A stretch of 64,000 bases of DNA. It comes from Periweissella fabaria. GTDB lineage: Bacteria; Bacillota; Bacilli; Lactobacillales; Lactobacillaceae. Both the position numbers and the translations under genes were made by a program. Positions 54,699 through 63,974 of this stretch are shown here, piece after piece. Location: assembly GCF_918814575.1 (NCBI RefSeq), contig NZ_CAKKNS010000008.1, positions 45,561 to 109,560 on the forward strand. The letters run 5' to 3'. Position 1 is the first letter of the stretch, and the number at the start of each line of letters is the position of its first letter. A model generated the notes under the pieces. That model was not told the DNA's origin and made no database searches. It saw nothing but the letters and a program-made list of their open reading frames with translations.

Positions 54699-55763
54699 TT
54701 ACTCGGCACTACCAACACTATCAATTAAATGCTTAGCGTCTTTTTGACGGACTAACTGGTCATAAACGGCATCATCAAAGACACAATCAATTTCACCAAT
54801 GTAGACCCGTGGGGCATCTTCTTTACCTAAAAAGCCACTCTTGAAAAGATAGAGGCTATCTTCAGCATCAGCAGCACCAACCCCACCAAGATCATAAGCA
54901 GATTTACCAGCAGCAACTGCCCATTCCATCATTGCCACTTGGATAACCCGTGGAGCTTCAAAGATTGGTCCTGAAATTGAACCAGCATACATGTACCAGA
55001 CTTTATCCCCAAAGGCAAAGCCTAAACCAACCGCTAAAGTTTCACCATCTTTTTCCGCTAAGTAAATCCGCATAATGTCATCCGGTCCAAAAGTCGTTAA
55101 CATCCGTTGGAAGTAATCATATGGGCGGTATGTGATGTCGTGACGATGTGCCATTTCTTCATAAATACCGTAGAAAATCTTTAAATCGTCTTCGGCATTA
55201 CTGTACCGTGTCGTTACACCATCACGCCAACCTCGACGAATTTTAGTACGAACTTTACTTGAAAAGCCAGCTAAAATTTCATCTTGCGTTTGTTTCCCTT
55301 GTAAATCAACCACGACGTTAATCCGGGGTTGAATTGTACCATGTAAGCCTTCTACATTAACATTACGTGTTTCGTAGCCATGTTCCTTAATTTCGGCATC
55401 AAAAGCTTCATCGTATGCTACTTCGGGATCCATTCGTAACACATACACATTTTTTTCAATCAACGTTGGTTTAACTTCCGCAACGAGTCGATCTAACAAT
55501 GCCAAATCATGAGGATCCATGACTGGTCCTTTTGAAGCATAGGCAAAGCGTGAACCATTAGCCAACTTAGTCATCAAAATTGAAATAGCCGCAATAATTT
55601 GGCCATCTTCCTCAACATATGCATGGAATTGTTCCCAATTATCTTTAACGGTTGCCCATCCTAAATCTTGTGTAATTTGACCATACTTTGAGCCACGTAC
55701 AAAATCTTGGAACCGTGAAACTGCATTTTTATCGGTAATATCTAAAATCGGCACTTTTATCAT
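54699..55763 (-). CDS. femX: FemX peptidoglycan branch aminoacyltransferase
   Basis: Uses aminoacyl-tRNA (Ala in Weissella viridescens) to add the first residue to the Lys side chain of UDP-MurNAc-pentapeptide. The 354-aa protein is close to the W. viridescens enzyme: YGQITQDLGWATVKDNWE with Lys40 at the substrate-phosphate position, KIRRGWRDGV, RPYDYFQRM, KVWYMYAGS and the LYLFKSGF stretch with the second phosphate-binding Lys. Two GNAT-like domains span about 1-150/310-354 and 150-310. The ribosome-binding site (AGAAAG) is weak. It gives the best taxonomic clue in the window. Confidence 0.93.
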   Translation of the reverse strand: MIKVPILDITDKNAVSRFQDFVRGSKYGQITQDLGWATVKDNWEQFHAYVEEDGQIIAAISILMTKLANGSRFAYASKGPVMDPHDLALLDRLVAEVKPTLIEKNVYVLRMDPEVAYDEAFDAEIKEHGYETRNVNVEGLHGTIQPRINVVVDLQGKQTQDEILAGFSSKVRTKIRRGWRDGVTTRYSNAEDDLKIFYGIYEEMAHRHDITYRPYDYFQRMLTTFGPDDIMRIYLAEKDGETLAVGLGFAFGDKVWYMYAGSISGPIFEAPRVIQVAMMEWAVAAGKSAYDLGGVGAADAEDSLYLFKSGFLGKEDAPRVYIGEIDCVFDDAVYDQLVRQKDAKHLIDSVGSAE

Positions 55764-55930
55764 CCAACTTTCTTTTAAATTTCTTCTTTAATGATACACT
55801 TTTTAAGCCCTAAACTCCGCATTCTGTGAACTTTTTTACTAAAAAATTGCTACTTTTCGAGAATGCTAATCGAATTTAAGTTTATTATAATAAAAAATTA
55901 AATTCATCTTAAAATATTTTTTTAATTAGC

Positions 55931-55967
55931 AAGGGCGACCAATTCAATTAATGAATTAGTCGCCCTT
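55931..55967 (-). terminator. Terminator-like hairpin after leuS
   Basis: A 16-bp stem AAGGGCGAC-AATTCA/TGAATT-GTCGCCCTT with one mismatch, 43 nt after the leuS stop. The U run on the - strand is interrupted (TTGCTAATT), so termination may be incomplete. Confidence 0.6.
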
Positions 55968-56010
55968 ATTATAACTGATTTGTTATTATTTTGGATAAAA
56001 TGTCACTTCA

Positions 56011-58425
56011 TTAATTGGCAACAATGTTAATAAGCTTGCCTTTAATGTTAATTACTTTGCGAACTGTTAAGTCTGCTACTTGCTTTTGAATAGCTTCATC
56101 AGCTAAAGCTAATTTTTCAAGTTCATCCCCTGCAATATCAGCTGCAACCGTAATCTTACTCCGTACCTTACCGTTAACTTGAAGAACTACTTCAACTTCA
56201 TTTTCAACTAATTGGCTTTCATCGTACGTTGGCCAAGCAACAAAGGCAATGGTATCCGTGCCACCAAGGATTTGCCACAATTCTTCTCCCATGTGTGGTG
56301 CCACGGGTGCAAGTAATTGGACAAAGCCTTTAATATATTCAAGTGGTAATTTTTCGGCTTTATAAGCATCGTTAACAAAGACCATTAATTGTGAGATTGC
56401 CGTGTTAAAACGTAATCCTTCAAAATCATTAGTCACTTTCTTAACTGTTTGATGATAGCTCTTAGTAAGCGTGCCATCGTTTTCAGTCGTGATATTAGCA
56501 TTAAGGTGACCATCTTCGTCAACAATCATCCGCCAAACACGATCTAACCAACGCCGTGAACCTGAAAGGCCATCTTCAGACCACGCGATTGATTGTTCCA
56601 ATGGTCCCATGAACATTTCGTACATCCGTAATGTATCAGCCCCGTATTCATTAACGATATCATCAGGATTAACCACGTTACCCTTTGATTTAGACATTTT
56701 TTCGTGGTTTTCACCTAAAATCATCCCTTGGTTAACTAACTTTTGGAATGGTTCACTAGTTGGTACGACACCTAAATCATACAAGAACTTGTGCCAGAAA
56801 CGTGCGTACAACAAGTGTAAGACGGCGTGTTCTTGACCACCGATGTATAAGTCGACATTGCCCCAGTAGTTTAATTTTTCTGGTGCCGCGATGGCGTCAT
56901 CGTTAGTTGGGTCAATGTAACGTAAGAAATACCATGATGAACCAGCCCATTGTGGCATCGTATTTGTTTCCCGTAACCCTTTACGGCCATTTTCATCTTC
57001 AACTGCAAGCCATTCCGTTGCATTAGCTAAAGGTGATTCACCATTTCCAGAAGGTTTAATATCTTCCATGTATGGTAGTTCAAGTGGCAATTGGTCTTCA
57101 GGAACTAGCGTTGATTCGCCATCTTCCCAGTGAATAACGGGAATTGGTTCACCCCAGTAACGTTGCCGTGAGAAAATCCAGTCACGTAGTCGGAAGTTAA
57201 CTTGCTTATGACCACGGTCATGTTCTTCTAACCAATCAATCATTGTGGCAATCGCCGTTGCTTTATCCATACCATCAAGGAAACCTGAGTTAATGTGGGT
57301 TCCATCACCAGTATAGGCTTCTTCATTAGTACCACCTTCGATTACTGGTTTGATAGTTAAATCAAATTTTTCAGCAAATTCAAAGTCCCGTGTGTCGTGG
57401 GCTGGCACAGCCATAATCGCACCCGTACCATATGAAGCAAGGACATAATCGGCAATCCAGATTGGTAATTTTTCACCATTAACTGGATTGATTGCGTAAG
57501 CACCAGTAAAGATTCCTGATTTATCTTTATTAAGATCTGTCCGTTCCAAATCAGACTTAGATGCAATTTCTTTGCGATATGCTTCAATAGCATCTTTATT
57601 ATCATCAGTCGCAATTTGATCAACTAATGCATGTTCAGGTGAAAGAACGACATAACTTGCTCCAAATAAAGTATCTGGACGAGTTGTGAAGACTTCAATC
57701 TTGTCTTGAGCATTTTCAACATCAAAGAACACACTCGCTCCGATTGAACGACCAATCCAGTTACGTTGTTGTTCTTTAATTGATTCTGGCCAATCTAATC
57801 CTTCTAAATCATCAATCAAACGATCAGCATAAGCGGTAATCTTAAGGACCCATTGACGCATTGGGACACGATAAACAGGGAAACCGCCCCGTTCTGTCTT
57901 ACCATCGATAACTTCTTCGTTAGCAACTACAGTACCGCCCATCAAATCAGGGGCCCAGTTAACCATAATCTTATCTTCGTATGCTAAACCTTTTTTGTAG
58001 AGTTGTTCAAAGATCCATTGCGTCCACTTGTAGTACTTAGGATCAGTGGTATTAACTTCACGATCCCAATCGTATGAAAGCCCAAGGGTTTGCATTTGCT
58101 TGCGGAAGTTAGCAACATTTTCTTTCGTAATATCGGCTGGAAAACGCCCTGTCTTCATTGCATATTGTTCAGTTGGCAAACCAAAAGCATCAAATCCCAT
58201 TGGGTGTAAAACATTAAAGCCTTGTGAACGCTTCATACGTGAAACGATATCTGTCGCAGTATACCCTTCGGGATGCCCAACGTGAAGTCCTTGACCAGAT
58301 GGGAATGGGAACATATCCAAAGCATAAAACTTAGGCTTTGAAGTATCTTCACCGGTTTTAAAAGTGGCATTTTTGGCCCAGAAATCTTGCCATTTTTGTT
58401 CGATATCTTTATGTTGATAACTCAT
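56011..58425 (-). CDS. leuS: Leucyl-tRNA synthetase
   Basis: Class I synthetase (804 aa) charging tRNA-Leu. HIGH-type motif in [20 protein letters not shown], editing domain (about 220-405; [15 protein letters not shown]), KMSKS in [16 protein letters not shown] (about residue 580), and C-terminal anticodon-binding and flexible domains. AAGGAG precedes the ATG. Regulated by the T-box leader immediately upstream. Complete. Confidence 0.97.
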   Translation of the reverse strand: MSYQHKDIEQKWQDFWAKNATFKTGEDTSKPKFYALDMFPFPSGQGLHVGHPEGYTATDIVSRMKRSQGFNVLHPMGFDAFGLPTEQYAMKTGRFPADITKENVANFRKQMQTLGLSYDWDREVNTTDPKYYKWTQWIFEQLYKKGLAYEDKIMVNWAPDLMGGTVVANEEVIDGKTERGGFPVYRVPMRQWVLKITAYADRLIDDLEGLDWPESIKEQQRNWIGRSIGASVFFDVENAQDKIEVFTTRPDTLFGASYVVLSPEHALVDQIATDDNKDAIEAYRKEIASKSDLERTDLNKDKSGIFTGAYAINPVNGEKLPIWIADYVLASYGTGAIMAVPAHDTRDFEFAEKFDLTIKPVIEGGTNEEAYTGDGTHINSGFLDGMDKATAIATMIDWLEEHDRGHKQVNFRLRDWIFSRQRYWGEPIPVIHWEDGESTLVPEDQLPLELPYMEDIKPSGNGESPLANATEWLAVEDENGRKGLRETNTMPQWAGSSWYFLRYIDPTNDDAIAAPEKLNYWGNVDLYIGGQEHAVLHLLYARFWHKFLYDLGVVPTSEPFQKLVNQGMILGENHEKMSKSKGNVVNPDDIVNEYGADTLRMYEMFMGPLEQSIAWSEDGLSGSRRWLDRVWRMIVDEDGHLNANITTENDGTLTKSYHQTVKKVTNDFEGLRFNTAISQLMVFVNDAYKAEKLPLEYIKGFVQLLAPVAPHMGEELWQILGGTDTIAFVAWPTYDESQLVENEVEVVLQVNGKVRSKITVAADIAGDELEKLALADEAIQKQVADLTVRKVINIKGKLINIVAN

Positions 58426-58451
58426 AATGTACTCCTTCGTATATATAAAAT

Positions 58452-58497
58452 AAAAAAGTCCCGTAACGTAACATTAAGTTACGTTACGGGACGATAA
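58452..58497 (-). terminator. Regulated terminator of the leuS T-box leader
   Basis: The perfect stem GTCCCGTAACGTAAC/GTTACGTTACGGGAC with loop TTAAT, followed by TTTTTT on the - strand, 27 nt before the leuS start. The alternative antiterminator uses the T-box sequence at 58501-58513. Confidence 0.92.
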
Positions 58498-58668
58498 AGT
58501 CGTGGTACCACCCGAAATTCATGCCAAAACTGGCATCTCGTGTGTCCTATATCGGAGGACAAACCGGTACTTATTAATAATGTTAACAAGTTCATTAAAC
58601 AATAACGTGAATTCACAGCATCCATTCACTCTCTGAGCATGTTGTTTAACTACTACTTTAACTAAGTA
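58498..58668 (-). promoter_or_regulatory. T-box riboswitch of leuS
   Basis: The leader carries the T-box sequence GGGTGGTACCACG (58501-58513), whose bulge pairs with the tRNA 3' end, plus an AGAGAGTGAATGG segment and a lower stem I (TTAAACAA/TTGTTTAA). Stem I appears compact. Uncharged tRNA-Leu is expected to favour antitermination. A UUA triplet just before UGAACUUG is a candidate specifier, but I cannot assign it firmly. Confidence 0.88.
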
Positions 58669-58708
58669 CAAAATTTGTATAAATTCATTTTAACAACTAA
58701 TAACCGTT

Positions 58709-58735
58709 TGGACAAGTCTTTACCGTGCTATAATT
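58709..58735 (+). promoter_or_regulatory. Extended -10 promoter of mnmM
   Basis: TGCTATAAT (58727-58735), an extended -10, with TTGGAC at 58709-58714 upstream (15 nt). AAAGGAG precedes the ATG at 58787. Confidence 0.65.
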
Positions 58736-58786
58736 AACATCAATTAAATTAATCAATGCCCTTAAAGGAGATCATCAAAATACACC

Positions 58787-59353
58787 ATGAAATTAGCAAA
58801 TGCCCTAACATATAGTCATACCCTTTTAAGTCAAACCGTTGAACGTGGCAACTATGTGATTGATGCAACCGTCGGTAATGGTCATGATACGGAATTTTTA
58901 AGCCAATTAGTCGGACCTAAAGGTCATGTTTTAGGCTTTGACGTACAAGCAGCGGCAATTACTGCAACAGCCCAACGACTAGCCGAAGCGCAGCTTAATA
59001 ATACTGAACTCATTTTAGCGGGGCATGAAAATGTTGAGCAATATTTACCAGTAAATCAATCCGTTGGTGGTGCAATTTTTAATCTTGGTTATTTACCTGG
59101 TGCCGATAAAGATGTGATTACCCATGGGGCAACAACATTAGCTGCTATCAATGGTATTTTACCGCACCTCAAAAGAAATGGTTTACTAGTCCTTGTGGTC
59201 TACTACGGACATCCTGGTGGCCAAGATGAAGTTAATCAGTTGCTAACCTTTGCTCAAGCCTTGCCCCAAAAAGAATACCATGTTTTACAATACCAATTTA
59301 TTAATCAAGTAAATCAACCGCCTTACATTATTGCCATTCAAAAACGGGTATAA
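58787..59353 (+). CDS. mnmM: tRNA 5-aminomethyl-2-thiouridine methyltransferase MnmM (YtqB family)
   Basis: SAM-dependent methyltransferase of 188 aa from the YtqB family, shown in Bacillus subtilis to finish mnm5s2U34 in tRNAs. SAM motif VIDATVGNGHDTEFLSQLVG (key part DATVGNGHDTEFL) and the NLGYLPGADK motif are family hallmarks; YYGHPGGQDE follows. Monocistronic with its own promoter. Function by homology. Confidence 0.9.
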   Translation: MKLANALTYSHTLLSQTVERGNYVIDATVGNGHDTEFLSQLVGPKGHVLGFDVQAAAITATAQRLAEAQLNNTELILAGHENVEQYLPVNQSVGGAIFNLGYLPGADKDVITHGATTLAAINGILPHLKRNGLLVLVVYYGHPGGQDEVNQLLTFAQALPQKEYHVLQYQFINQVNQPPYIIAIQKRV

Positions 59354-59380
59354 ATACAAGCACTATCAAAAAATAGACTA

Positions 59381-59420
59381 AATAACCGCCACGAAGCAAT
59401 TCTTCATGGCGGTTATTATT
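59381..59420. terminator. Terminator-like hairpin between mnmM and metK
   Basis: The stem AATAACCGCC-CGAAG/CTTC-GGCGGTTATT with one mismatch between the convergent genes. T tracts are interrupted on both sides. Confidence 0.7.
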
Positions 59421-59456
59421 ATATTTCGAATATATCGAACACGTTTTAACAGTAAA

Positions 59457-60665
59457 TTACTCAGTAAAATAAGCTTTTAATGCGTCAACTTTATCCAATT
59501 TTTCCCATGGTAAATCAAGATCAGTCCGACCAAAGTGACCATATGCGGCTGTTTTAGCGTAGATTGGGCGTTGTAAATCAAGCATTTGGATAATTCCGGC
59601 TGGACGTAAATCAAATAATTGACGAATTGCGGCAACTAGTAATTGATCATCTACCTTACCAGTCCCAAAAGTTTCAACCGCAATTGAAACTGGTTGCGCC
59701 ACCCCAATCGCATATGCTAATTGGATTTCAATCTTATCAGCTAAGCCAGCGGCAACAATGTTTTTAGCAATGTAACGAGCGGCATAAGATGCGGAACGGT
59801 CAACTTTGGTTGCATCCTTACCAGAAAAGGCTCCACCACCGTGGCGGGCAGCTCCACCATAAGTATCAACAATAATTTTTCGACCAGTTAAACCAGCATC
59901 TCCTTGTGGTCCACCAATAACAAAGCGACCAGTTGGGTTAATGAAGTATTTTGTGTGTTCATCAAGTAATTCAGCTGGGATAACTTTAGCAATGATTTGT
60001 TCCTTCACGTCTTTACGAATTTGTTCTAGCGAAACATCCGCATCGTGTTGCGTTGAAAGGACAATTGCATCAACTCGGAATGGTTTACCAGCATCGTCTA
60101 ATTCAACCGTTACTTGTGCCTTGGCATCTGGACGGAGATAAGCCAATTCTTCTGATTTACGTAATTGTGCTTGTTTAAGCATTAATTGTTGGCTAAGGGC
60201 GTGTGCTAATGGCATGTAGGTTGACGTTTCGTTAGTTGCATAACCATACATCAAACCTTGATCCCCAGCACCAATTTGATCGAGCGGATCAACCCCACCA
60301 TCTTCACGGTTTTCAATAGCGGTATCAACCCCTTGAGCAATATCAGGTGATTGTTCATCAATAGCAATCATCACCCCAGTGTTGTCACCATCGAAACCAA
60401 ATTCCGCATGGTTGTAACCAATTTCTTTAATTTTATCACGAACAACTTTGTTAATATCGACATATGCGGTTGTTGATAATTCACCAAATACTAATACTAA
60501 TCCAGTTGTTACTGAGGTTTCAACAGCAACACGGGCATCTTTATCTTGTGTCAAAACAGCATCCAAAATAGCATCACTAATTTGATCTGCAATTTTATCT
60601 GGGTGACCTTCTGATACGGCTTCTGATGTAAATAAGTGTGGTTCTTTGTTCAATTCTTGTGACAT
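59457..60665 (-). CDS. metK: S-adenosylmethionine synthetase
   Basis: Makes SAM from methionine and ATP (402 aa). Conserved [28 protein letters not shown], and the Gly-rich loop [17 protein letters not shown] are present. ATG 60665 lies four nt after GGGAGAG; the longer frame from 60716 runs into the riboswitch terminator. Expression is controlled by the SAM-I riboswitch. Confidence 0.97.
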   Translation of the reverse strand: MSQELNKEPHLFTSEAVSEGHPDKIADQISDAILDAVLTQDKDARVAVETSVTTGLVLVFGELSTTAYVDINKVVRDKIKEIGYNHAEFGFDGDNTGVMIAIDEQSPDIAQGVDTAIENREDGGVDPLDQIGAGDQGLMYGYATNETSTYMPLAHALSQQLMLKQAQLRKSEELAYLRPDAKAQVTVELDDAGKPFRVDAIVLSTQHDADVSLEQIRKDVKEQIIAKVIPAELLDEHTKYFINPTGRFVIGGPQGDAGLTGRKIIVDTYGGAARHGGGAFSGKDATKVDRSASYAARYIAKNIVAAGLADKIEIQLAYAIGVAQPVSIAVETFGTGKVDDQLLVAAIRQLFDLRPAGIIQMLDLQRPIYAKTAAYGHFGRTDLDLPWEKLDKVDALKAYFTE

Positions 60666-60678
60666 GATTCTCTCCCTT

Positions 60679-60717
60679 AAAAAAAATGCGACCATCCTTG
60701 ATTCGGATAGCCGCATT
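60679..60717 (-). terminator. Regulated terminator of the metK SAM riboswitch
   Basis: On the - strand AATGCG-CTATCC, loop, GGATGG-CGCATT, then TTTTTTTT, ending 14 nt before the metK start. CTATC of its 5' arm can instead pair with GATAG at the end of aptamer P1, forming an antiterminator. Confidence 0.9.
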
Positions 60718-60739
60718 GAAAGAATTCAATAATCAACTA

Positions 60740-60833
60740 TCTTCATCGGAAATCTTGTTTTACCACCTTGCAACGATAATTGTAGGTTGGTGTGCGATCA
60801 CCGGGCAAGTCCCTCACGCACTCTCAATGAAGA
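60740..60833 (-). promoter_or_regulatory. SAM-I (S-box) riboswitch aptamer
   Basis: The leader RNA has P1 CTTCAT/ATGAAG, the S-box core GAGAG then GTGAGGGACTTGCCCGG and CACCAACC, and the 3' AAGGTGGTAAAAC segment with GATGAAG. High SAM should stabilise P1 and allow the downstream terminator to form. It was told from the SMK (SAM-III) box by the GAGGGACTTGCCC core and by acting through a terminator. Confidence 0.88.
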
Positions 60834-60846
60834 ATGATACTTAAAC

Positions 60847-60874
60847 AGTATATCACTTATGTTGTTAAATGCAA
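60847..60874 (-). promoter_or_regulatory. metK promoter
   Basis: On the - strand, TTGCAT (60869-60874), 16-nt spacer, TATACT (60847-60852), just upstream of the riboswitch. It is back to back with the divergent promoter at 60862-60890. Confidence 0.65.
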
Positions 60875-60890
60875 AGATGCTTGATAGAAT
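60862..60890 (+). promoter_or_regulatory. Promoter of the 60924 membrane protein gene
   Basis: TTGTTA (60862-60867), 17-nt spacer, TAGAAT (60885-60890), then GGAGG and ATG 60924. Its -35 lies next to the metK -35. Confidence 0.65.
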
Positions 60891-60923
60891 AAACTTTAAT
60901 GTATTAACTTTGGAGGTTGATTA

Positions 60924-61715
60924 ATGGAAAATCCTACATTGAATTCACAACCACTACAACGTACCCCAAAAGGTGTCAATCTCATCGAGAAATTTAAACA
61001 ATCACCATGGCAAAAAAGTTCACTTTTAGCCTTAGTTACGGTACTAAGTCAAAATATCATCTGGTGGACCTATCCACTGATTTATAGCAAACATCTTAAT
61101 GGTCAATTACCACCTGGTAGTTTTGTTTTAGTCGCCTACTCGGTATTAGTAGCCTTGGCGATGCATTTTATTTTCAGCTCTCGTTTTCATTCATTTTGGG
61201 CGATGCTATTGTGCATATTAAGTGGTATCGTCACATTTTCAAGCTTAATTAAAGGTAGCTTTGAAGTTTTTTGCTTATTGTTACTCTTTACAGGTTATTT
61301 AATTATTTTACAAATTAAATGGATTCGCTTGAAATCAATTATTGGCCTAGTTGGTTTAGCGATTCTAGCAGCCTTTACAATTCCACTAGCCATTTTTTAC
61401 TTACAAAATAACTATGTAACAAGTAAATTTATTGTCACGCTAATTCCACTCGTTTTTAGTTATTTATATTTCTTAATTCCCCTATTTATCCCGTATTCGA
61501 AATTACGCACCCTTAGTAGTTTAATATTGGGCTTAGCTTTTTTAATTAATATTATGTTACTCCCCTTTAATTTTTGGACACTACTGGCAATTGTAATTGT
61601 AGCTGGTTCATGGTTGATTCTTTTTAATCTTGAACTGGATATTCGTTTACAAGTACCATTATATTTCTGCTTACAAACGTTAACTGTGATGGTTATTTTC
61701 TTACAACAACATTAA
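60924..61715 (+). CDS. Unrecognised polytopic membrane protein
   Basis: A 263-aa protein with a polar N-terminus of about 30 residues (RTPKGVNLIEKFKQSPWQKSS) and about eight hydrophobic helices through to the C-terminus. No signature of a transporter or enzyme family is visible; charged residues are few and lie in short loops (for example RLKS and SKLRT). Strong ribosome-binding site GGAGG and own promoter and terminator show it is a real gene. Function unknown. Confidence 0.75.
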   Translation: MENPTLNSQPLQRTPKGVNLIEKFKQSPWQKSSLLALVTVLSQNIIWWTYPLIYSKHLNGQLPPGSFVLVAYSVLVALAMHFIFSSRFHSFWAMLLCILSGIVTFSSLIKGSFEVFCLLLLFTGYLIILQIKWIRLKSIIGLVGLAILAAFTIPLAIFYLQNNYVTSKFIVTLIPLVFSYLYFLIPLFIPYSKLRTLSSLILGLAFLINIMLLPFNFWTLLAIVIVAGSWLILFNLELDIRLQVPLYFCLQTLTVMVIFLQQH

Positions 61716-61718
61716 TTC

Positions 61719-61755
61719 AAAAAGGACCAAGAGAACTTTCTCTTGGTCCTTTTTA
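61719..61755. terminator. Bidirectional intrinsic terminator
   Basis: The stem AAAAGGACCAAGAGA/TCTCTTGGTCCTTTT with loop ACTT between convergent genes. Confidence 0.93.
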
Positions 61756-61776
61756 CTAAAGTCATGCATTGATTAA

Positions 61777-62787
61777 TTAAGCATTCAGTTTTAATACTTG
61801 CTCATAGACTTGTTTTAATTGTGCCCCGATAGCCTTTAAATCACGCTCTACGGCCGTTTTATAGCCTGCATGTACAATTGCACTCATATCAGTCGTTAAC
61901 GCATGGTGGAGCTGCTGATTAAAGCTTGCAACATCATTAGCCTTTAATACATTTTGCCCATCATGTAACCAACCATCATATACCGGAATATCACGCACGA
62001 TTACATTTTGTTGTGACGCAAGTGCCTCAAGGACGACAATCCCTTCCGTCTCTTCATACGATGGAAATAAAAAGGCATTGGCACCACTATAAGCGCCTTC
62101 AATAACATCACCCGTAATGTATCCTGGAAAAATAACGTTATCAGGGTGCTCTTCTTTGACAATCCGGCGAATATTTGCTGGAATTGCTGCTAAGTTAATA
62201 TGCCCAAACCAAATAAATTTAATTTCAGGATTTAACCGGGCAATTTCAACAAAATCAACAATCCCTTTCCGAGCAAATAGCAATCCAACACTAATGACAA
62301 CTTTAGTATCATCATTTAACTTAAAATGAGTCCGAAAAGCTTGTTCTTTATCAAGTTTGGGCTCATATTTTGCTAACTCAATTCCATTTGAAATTGGATA
62401 AATTGGTTGTTTTAATCCATATCCTGCAATTAATTTTTTAGAATATGGTGTTGGCGTTATTAAAACATCCGCTTGTCGATACAAACTAATTAAGTAACGC
62501 CGATATAACGGTGCAATTAAATTTGATCCAATAAATGAGTTTCGAAAATCTTCCTCTGTTGAATGCGCATGATAGATGACTGGTTTATTGTGTCGCTTAG
62601 CTTCTCGAATAATCTGCCAACTTTTGATTCCATACGTGTTAATGTGAAGTACATCATAATCATCGTTAGGATCTAAAGTATATTCAACGTTATTAGCTGT
62701 TAATGCCTTCATTTGGTGGTGCATGGCATGACCAATTCCAGAATTGGCAATTAACTTTTGCCCTTCAAAGTACAATAAGACTTTCAT
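61777..62787 (-). CDS. Glycosyltransferase family 4, probably glycolipid synthesis
   Basis: A 336-aa GT-B enzyme resembling the CpoA/LafB-type membrane-surface glycosyltransferases that add the second sugar to monoglycosyl-diacylglycerol, the lipoteichoic acid anchor. Visible are NSGIGHAMHHQMKAL, HAHSTEEDFRNSFIGSN, the TPTPYSKKL acceptor region, and the EX7E-type donor motif in SYEETEGIVVLEALASQ (Glu residues eight apart). Cytoplasmic face, no membrane span. Coupled to the HAD gene by a one-base overlap. Sugar specificity unknown. Confidence 0.85.
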   Translation of the reverse strand: MKVLLYFEGQKLIANSGIGHAMHHQMKALTANNVEYTLDPNDDYDVLHINTYGIKSWQIIREAKRHNKPVIYHAHSTEEDFRNSFIGSNLIAPLYRRYLISLYRQADVLITPTPYSKKLIAGYGLKQPIYPISNGIELAKYEPKLDKEQAFRTHFKLNDDTKVVISVGLLFARKGIVDFVEIARLNPEIKFIWFGHINLAAIPANIRRIVKEEHPDNVIFPGYITGDVIEGAYSGANAFLFPSYEETEGIVVLEALASQQNVIVRDIPVYDGWLHDGQNVLKANDVASFNQQLHHALTTDMSAIVHAGYKTAVERDLKAIGAQLKQVYEQVLKLNA

Positions 62788-63602
62788 TATAAATTCTCCA
62801 ACAAACTATCAATTGTAGCCAAAACTCCATCATGATTATTATCAGTTACTGCTTTTAATGAAATTTCCTGTTGCATTGCATCATACGCATTAGGCATTAA
62901 AATCCCTTTACCAACGTATTTCAACATCTCTAAATCATTTTCATTATCACCAAATGCGACAATTTCACTTTGATCAATATTATATTTACGCTGTAAAACT
63001 TGTAACCCGGTCGCTTTGTTAACACCTTGCGCTAAAATATCAACACTCCCAAAACCAGACCCGGTTGCGTGTAGTTCATCACTAAACATTGCGCGTAAAC
63101 TAGCTACGTAAGGACTAACTTGCTTACTTGGCCAAACAAACGTAATTTTAAAAATAGTATCATCAATTTCCAATAATTTTTCAACTTGATATAAAGGAGT
63201 ATAAAAACTTTTTACCTCTGCTAAGGTTGCCCCGGTTGCGTGATTACTTACGTAAGTACCACGTAATCCTGATAGAATAATCATATTATCAATACTTGCT
63301 GGATTATTAGCATTCCAATCAATAACTTTCGCTAATTGTTGATTGCTAATTGGCGCATCAAAAATCATTGACTCACCTTGATAGATTCGCGCACCATTAT
63401 CAGCGACAAAATCAATTGTAAAATCATCTAAGACTGGTTCGAAATAACGTGCTAGTTGTCGGTATGGATTGCCACTGGCCGCTACAAATCGAATTTGTTG
63501 TTGTTCCATGAATTTTAATTGTTCCCGGAATCGTTGGACATCATATGCTTTGTTATCACGTAAAAATGTCCCATCCATATCTGTTGCAATCATTTTAATC
63601 AT
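62787..63602 (-). CDS. Cof-type HAD-IIB phosphatase
   Basis: A 271-aa HAD hydrolase with motif I ATDMDGTFL (nucleophile and acid Asp), motif II AASGN, motif III Lys in the QGVNKATGLQ segment, and motif IV VAFGDNENDLEML. The cap is of the C2B type (about residues 85-195). Such enzymes dephosphorylate sugar phosphates or flavin precursors; no substrate can be named. GGAGTG precedes the ATG. Confidence 0.9.
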   Translation of the reverse strand: MIKMIATDMDGTFLRDNKAYDVQRFREQLKFMEQQQIRFVAASGNPYRQLARYFEPVLDDFTIDFVADNGARIYQGESMIFDAPISNQQLAKVIDWNANNPASIDNMIILSGLRGTYVSNHATGATLAEVKSFYTPLYQVEKLLEIDDTIFKITFVWPSKQVSPYVASLRAMFSDELHATGSGFGSVDILAQGVNKATGLQVLQRKYNIDQSEIVAFGDNENDLEMLKYVGKGILMPNAYDAMQQEISLKAVTDNNHDGVLATIDSLLENL

Positions 63603-63631
63603 TTGCTACACTCCTTTTATTTCATTTTACT

Positions 63632-63682
63632 AAAAAAGGACCCAATAGATTAGTATATCTAACTAATCAACTTGAGTCCTTT
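63632..63682 (-). terminator. Intrinsic terminator after tRNA-Cys
   Basis: On the - strand AAAGGACTCAAG, GATTAGTT, ACTAATC, TTGGGTCCTTT then a T run; 13 nt after the tRNA 3' end. Confidence 0.82.
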
Positions 63683-63694
63683 CAACAATTTTAA

Positions 63695-63765
63695 AGATGG
63701 TAATCGGATTCGAACCGACGATCAGGGTGTTGCAGACCCATGCCTTACCACTTGGCTATACCATC
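63695..63765 (-). tRNA. tRNA-Cys(GCA)
   Basis: The acceptor stem is GATGGTA/TACCATC with discriminator U73, a tRNA-Cys identity base. The anticodon loop CTGCAAC gives GCA, and the T loop is GGTTCGAATCC. 71 nt; CCA not encoded. Confidence 0.92.
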
Positions 63766-63842
63766 ATAATATCAATAACTTTACTATTATAAAGCACATC
63801 TTCTATGCCTGTCAATACTGACCAATTACCTAGTTTTAAAAG

Positions 63843-63884
63843 AAAAAAGATTGAACCATCCATTTGGGCGCTTCAATCTTTTTT
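63843..63884 (-). terminator. Intrinsic terminator after tRNA-Leu
   Basis: The stem AAAAAGATTGAA/TTCAATCTTTTT with a 16-nt loop and a T run on the - strand, 7 nt after the tRNA. Confidence 0.85.
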
Positions 63885-63890
63885 ACATTA

Positions 63891-63974
63891 TGCCGTCGGT
63901 GGGGGTCGAACCCACACTCCCGTGAAGGAACTGGATTTTGAGTCCAGCGCGTCTGCCAATTCCGCCACAACGGC
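63891..63974 (-). tRNA. tRNA-Leu(CAA)
   Basis: A class II tRNA of 84 nt. The acceptor is GCCGTTG/CGACGGC with discriminator A; the anticodon loop CTCAAAA gives CAA (UUG codons). A long variable arm (TTCCTTCACGGGA region) is as expected for Leu. CCA not encoded. Confidence 0.94.

Noticed and set aside
60740..60833. SMK (SAM-III) box before metK
   Set aside because: The ribosome-binding site is not part of the aptamer and the core is the S-box GAGGGACTTGCCC with a downstream terminator, so SAM-I fits better.
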